A stretch of DNA of 8,063 bases. Origin: Pseudonocardiales bacterium. Lineage in GTDB: Bacteria > Actinomycetota > Actinomycetes > Mycobacteriales > Pseudonocardiaceae. Numbering within the stretch: the stretch's first letter is position 1; every line of letters begins with the position of its first letter. The stretch is from assembly GCA_025465385.1 (NCBI GenBank), contig JAODNG010000200.1, forward strand, positions 1-8,063, written 5' to 3'. The translations under genes were made by a program, and so were the position numbers. Shown piece after piece: positions 6,110 through 8,063 of this stretch. The notes under the pieces were generated by a model. It was not told where the DNA came from and searched no databases. It saw only the letters and a list, made by a program, of their open reading frames with translations.

Positions 6110-7258
6110 GTGGGACCTGTCCCCGATTCATCTGGACTGCCGCTGCGGGAGTACCTGCTGGTCGGCCTCACCACTGCGGTGGTGACCTTCCTGCTCACCG
6201 GGATGGTGCGGCTACTGGCGATCTACACCGGTGCGGTGGCGACGCCGCGCGAGCGCGACGTGCACCGCGCGCCGATCCCGCGGCTGGGCGGGGTGGCGAT
6301 GTACGGCGGGATTCTCGGTGGTGTCCTGCTGTCTCACCAGCTGCCCGTGCTACGCCGGTCCTTCGAGTTCTCCGGGGACGTCGTGGGGGTGCTGGTCGCC
6401 GGCGGCCTCATCATGCTGATCGGCGCCCTGGATGACCGGTTCGAGCTGGATTCGCTCACCAAGTTCGCCGGACAGGTCACCGCCGCGGGAGTGCTGGTGC
6501 TCTACGACGTGCAGTGGTTCATCTTCTGGGTGCCGTGGAACGGCAGTGCCGGCCGGGTCGGCTCGGTACTCGTCCTGGGGCAGGACCAGGCGGTGTTCGT
6601 CACCGTCGCGTTGGCGGTGGTGCTGGTGAACGCGATGAACTTCGTCGACGGGCTGGACGGCTTGGCCGCCGGAATCGGGCTGATCGCCGCAGTTGCCATC
6701 GGGGCCTTCACCCTGCAGCTGCTGTACCGGTCCGGCGGCAGTGTGTCGCTCTACCCGCCGACGCTGATTGCCGCCCTGGTCGCCGGTGCGTGCCTGGGCT
6801 TCCTGCCGCACAACTTCCAGCCGGCACGAATCTTCATGGGCGACTCCGGGGCAATGCTCATCGGCCTGATGCTGGCCGCGGCGTCGACCAGTGCGTCCGG
6901 GAAGATCGACCCCAACAACTACGGCGCCACCGACGTGCTGGCGCTGCTCTCGCCGTTATTGGTGGTGGCCGCGGTGCTGTTCGTGCCGCTGCTAGATCTG
7001 CTGCTCGCGGTGGTGCGCCGGACGCGAGCGGGCCGCAGCCCATTCGCGGCCGACAAGCTGCACCTGCACCACCGGCTGCTCGAAATCGGGCACTCGCATC
7101 GCCGGGCGGTGTTGTTGATCTACCTGTGGGCAGCCCTGCTGGCTTTCGGCGCCGTTGCGTTGACGCTGTTCGACGTCTACGTGGTGGTGTGGTCGATCAT
7201 GCTCGGACTGTTGGTTGCCGTGGTGGGCTCGATGATTCCCCGGTTACCCGCGCGCTGA
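6110..7258 (+). CDS. wecA: Polyprenyl-phosphate GlcNAc-1-phosphate transferase (WecA, MraY family)
   Basis: An integral membrane enzyme of 382 residues that transfers a sugar-1-phosphate from a UDP-sugar to a polyprenyl phosphate. The mycobacterial orthologue at this locus (wecA/rfe, Rv1302) adds GlcNAc-1-P to decaprenyl phosphate to start the arabinogalactan linker. Visible family motifs are PRERDVHRAPIPRLGG (46-61), the Asp pair in GALDDRFELD (DD 108-109), NAMNFVDGLDGLAAG (164-178), RIFMGDSGAM (240-249) and the basic cytoplasmic DKLHLHHRL (325-333). About ten or eleven hydrophobic segments alternate with these loops. The last of these segments ends in MIPRLPAR. The GTG at 6110 is the first sensible start; it lacks a ribosome-binding site but follows a -10-like sequence at leaderless spacing. 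WecA is preferred over TagO or MraY by gene neighbourhood and the HLHHRL motif; the exact sugar substrate is inferred. Confidence 0.92.
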   Translation: MGPVPDSSGLPLREYLLVGLTTAVVTFLLTGMVRLLAIYTGAVATPRERDVHRAPIPRLGGVAMYGGILGGVLLSHQLPVLRRSFEFSGDVVGVLVAGGLIMLIGALDDRFELDSLTKFAGQVTAAGVLVLYDVQWFIFWVPWNGSAGRVGSVLVLGQDQAVFVTVALAVVLVNAMNFVDGLDGLAAGIGLIAAVAIGAFTLQLLYRSGGSVSLYPPTLIAALVAGACLGFLPHNFQPARIFMGDSGAMLIGLMLAAASTSASGKIDPNNYGATDVLALLSPLLVVAAVLFVPLLDLLLAVVRRTRAGRSPFAADKLHLHHRLLEIGHSHRRAVLLIYLWAALLAFGAVALTLFDVYVVVWSIMLGLLVAVVGSMIPRLPAR

Positions 7259-7335
7259 TCTCCTGAAGATTCCGATGAAACACAAGAAGCGCAGCTAGAA
7301 GCAACTGGGGTGAGCACAGGGCTGACGTGTGAGTG

Positions 7336-7344
7336 TGATAGCTT
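7336..7344 (+). promoter_or_regulatory. Candidate extended -10 promoter of the atp operon
   Basis: TGATAGCTT contains TGN followed by TAGCTT (7339-7344), an extended -10 of the TGN-TANNNT type. No -35 at 16-18 bases is convincing, which is common for extended -10 promoters. A start near 7351 would give a leader of about 150 bases ahead of the AtpZ-like gene. It lies in the 245-base gap after wecA, where an operon promoter is expected. Confidence 0.4.
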
Positions 7345-7352
7345 CTGCTTTG

Positions 7353-7370
7353 TCCCACCCGGGGGTGGGA
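7353..7370 (+). terminator. Perfect GC-rich hairpin after wecA, terminator or 5' mRNA stem
   Basis: TCCCACCC (7353-7360) and GGGTGGGA (7363-7370) are perfectly complementary around GG, in practice a seven-pair stem with a CGGG-type loop. Only three T follow (7371-7373), so it is at best a weak intrinsic terminator for wecA. If the promoter at 7336-7344 is real, the stem would instead sit at the extreme 5' end of the atp transcript and could affect mRNA stability. The stem is certain; its role is not. Confidence 0.45.
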
Positions 7371-7402
7371 TTTCAGGTCAGGCCGGCCCATCGGCAGTGC
7401 TC

Positions 7403-7459
7403 ATGAACGTGGCGTCTCCGCCATGCGCATTGCCCCTGGACTGCGAGGAGCGCCTTTGA
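7403..7459 (+). other. Possible 18-codon leader ORF upstream of the atp genes
   Basis: ATG 7403 opens an 18-residue frame (MNVASPPCALPLDCEERL) ending in TGA. A second ten-codon frame starts immediately at GTG 7460, with GAGGAG (7445-7450) nine bases before it, and ends at 7492 inside the ribosome-binding site of the next gene. The first peptide has two cysteines. No clear ribosome-binding site precedes ATG 7403. In GC-rich DNA such short frames are common, so this is only a candidate. Confidence 0.2.
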
Positions 7460-7503
7460 GTGATGGCGGCGGGCGACGTCATGGCCCGCTGAGGTAGGTA
7501 GTC

Positions 7504-7713
7504 GTGGAAGAACGCAACAGCCCGGAGCTTGCGACGCTACTCGGCCTCGGCGCCGCGACCGCAGCTATTCTGTTGGTCGGGCTCGGCCTGGGATGGTTGG
7601 TCGACCAGATGGTGCACTCCGTTCCGGCGTTCACCCTGGCCGGCTTGGCGCTCGGCATCGTCGGTGCTGGGATCTATATGTACATCAACTTCACGAAGTT
7701 TCTGAAGGAGTAA
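7504..7713 (+). CDS. Small AtpZ/AtpI-family membrane protein
   Basis: A 69-residue protein with two predicted transmembrane helices (about 11-33 and 42-62) joined by a short loop. The patterns GLGWLVDQMV with a proline shortly after (P41) and GLALGIVGAGIYMYI resemble the ATPase gene 1 (AtpZ) family found at the head of ATP synthase operons. AtpZ and AtpI have been proposed to help rotor-ring assembly or magnesium and calcium supply; neither role can be read from the sequence. The GTG at 7504 is well supported by GAGGTAGG (7491-7498) five bases upstream. It precedes the atpI-like gene by eight bases, so they are surely co-transcribed. M. tuberculosis lacks, as far as I recall, a separate gene of this kind before atpI; several other actinomycetes have one. 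I am fairly sure of the family and leave the symbol empty. Confidence 0.8.
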   Translation: MEERNSPELATLLGLGAATAAILLVGLGLGWLVDQMVHSVPAFTLAGLALGIVGAGIYMYINFTKFLKE

Positions 7714-7721
7714 GCGCTGAC

Positions 7722-8063
7722 GTGACCACGCCTGACGTGACTGCAACGACGAAATCGGTCGTCAATCTTCGCCGGGCCATGCCCATCGCGGCGGGTCTGG
7801 GTGCCGTCAGCTTTGTGGTGCTCGCGCCAATGGGCTACCCGCTGACGGCGGCGTTCTTCTGCGGCGGACTCGGCCTGGGTCTGCTCAACACGTCGCTCGT
7901 CCAGCGTTCCGCGGCGCGCTTCGCGGCCAGTGGTGACCCCAACAAGCGCAGATTCGCGGTGTCGGTACTGGCCCGGCTCACGTTCATCACCGCGCTCGCT
8001 GTCGGCTTGGCGCTGGCGCTGCAGCCCGAAGGTCTCGGGGTGTTCGCCGGGCTCGCCGTCTTT
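7722..8063 (+). CDS. atpI: ATP synthase subunit I-like protein AtpI (3' truncated by window edge)
   Basis: The first 114 codons are visible and the frame is open to the window end. The start is GTG 7722, with GAAGGAG (7704-7710) overlapping the last codons of the previous gene. After a hydrophilic N-terminus (MTTPDVTATTKS) the protein has hydrophobic segments at about 20-37, 41-60, 79-100 and from 104 on. GLGLGLLNTSLVQRSA and KRRFAVSVLARLTFITAL, with QPEGLGVFAGLAVF at the end, closely resemble the M. tuberculosis Rv1303 protein upstream of atpB. AtpI proteins aid assembly of the c-ring of the F1Fo ATP synthase in some bacteria. The expected next gene beyond the window is atpB, which cannot be checked here. 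Confidence 0.85.
   Translation, partial: MTTPDVTATTKSVVNLRRAMPIAAGLGAVSFVVLAPMGYPLTAAFFCGGLGLGLLNTSLVQRSAARFAASGDPNKRRFAVSVLARLTFITALAVGLALALQPEGLGVFAGLAVF

Noticed and set aside
6514..7266. 250-residue plus-strand frame inside wecA
   Set aside because: It is an Arg/Gly/Ala-rich shadow of the membrane protein frame. The wecA frame carries all MraY-family motifs.
7328..7338. Two TGTGA half-sites six bases apart, suggesting a CRP-type regulator site
   Set aside because: They are direct repeats, not the inverted TGTGA-N6-TCACA arrangement, and no TCACA partner is nearby.

Overview
The window is a GC-rich piece of an actinobacterial chromosome. The organism is most likely in the Mycobacteriales/Pseudonocardiales range. 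The evidence is the conserved order rho, rpmE, prfA, prmC, threonylcarbamoyl-AMP synthase, wecA, atp operon (the Mycobacterium tuberculosis order from memory), the frequent GTG and TTG starts, and the Rho sequence type. Several proteins differ clearly from M. tuberculosis, so it is not that species. I cannot name the genus.

Layout: the 3' two-thirds of rho enters from the left edge. A class IV aminotransferase-like gene follows in the same direction, with an unusual start region. Then come rpmE (ribosomal protein L31), prfA (release factor 1) and prmC (the methyltransferase that modifies release factors); prfA and prmC overlap by GTGA. A secreted SGNH/GDSL esterase lies on the minus strand between prmC and the next gene. 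It overlaps the end of prmC tail to tail by 32 bases. From a divergent intergenic region a tsaC/sua5-type gene resumes the plus strand, followed by wecA, a 245-base leader with visible structure, a small two-helix AtpZ-like protein, and a 3'-truncated atpI at the right edge. The main F1Fo ATP synthase genes presumably follow.

Functionally the window is mostly housekeeping: transcription termination (Rho), ribosome structure (L31), translation termination (RF1 and PrmC), tRNA t6A modification (TsaC), initiation of cell-wall polysaccharide synthesis on a lipid carrier (WecA), and ATP synthase accessory proteins. The less ordinary content is the aminotransferase-like gene without a proper start codon, the lipase/esterase inserted inside the translation cluster, and the regulatory structure in the gaps before rpmE, wecA and the atp genes. 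I see no mobile element, CRISPR array, tRNA, rRNA or convincing new defence or biosynthetic system. No stretch longer than 300 bases lacks a gene.
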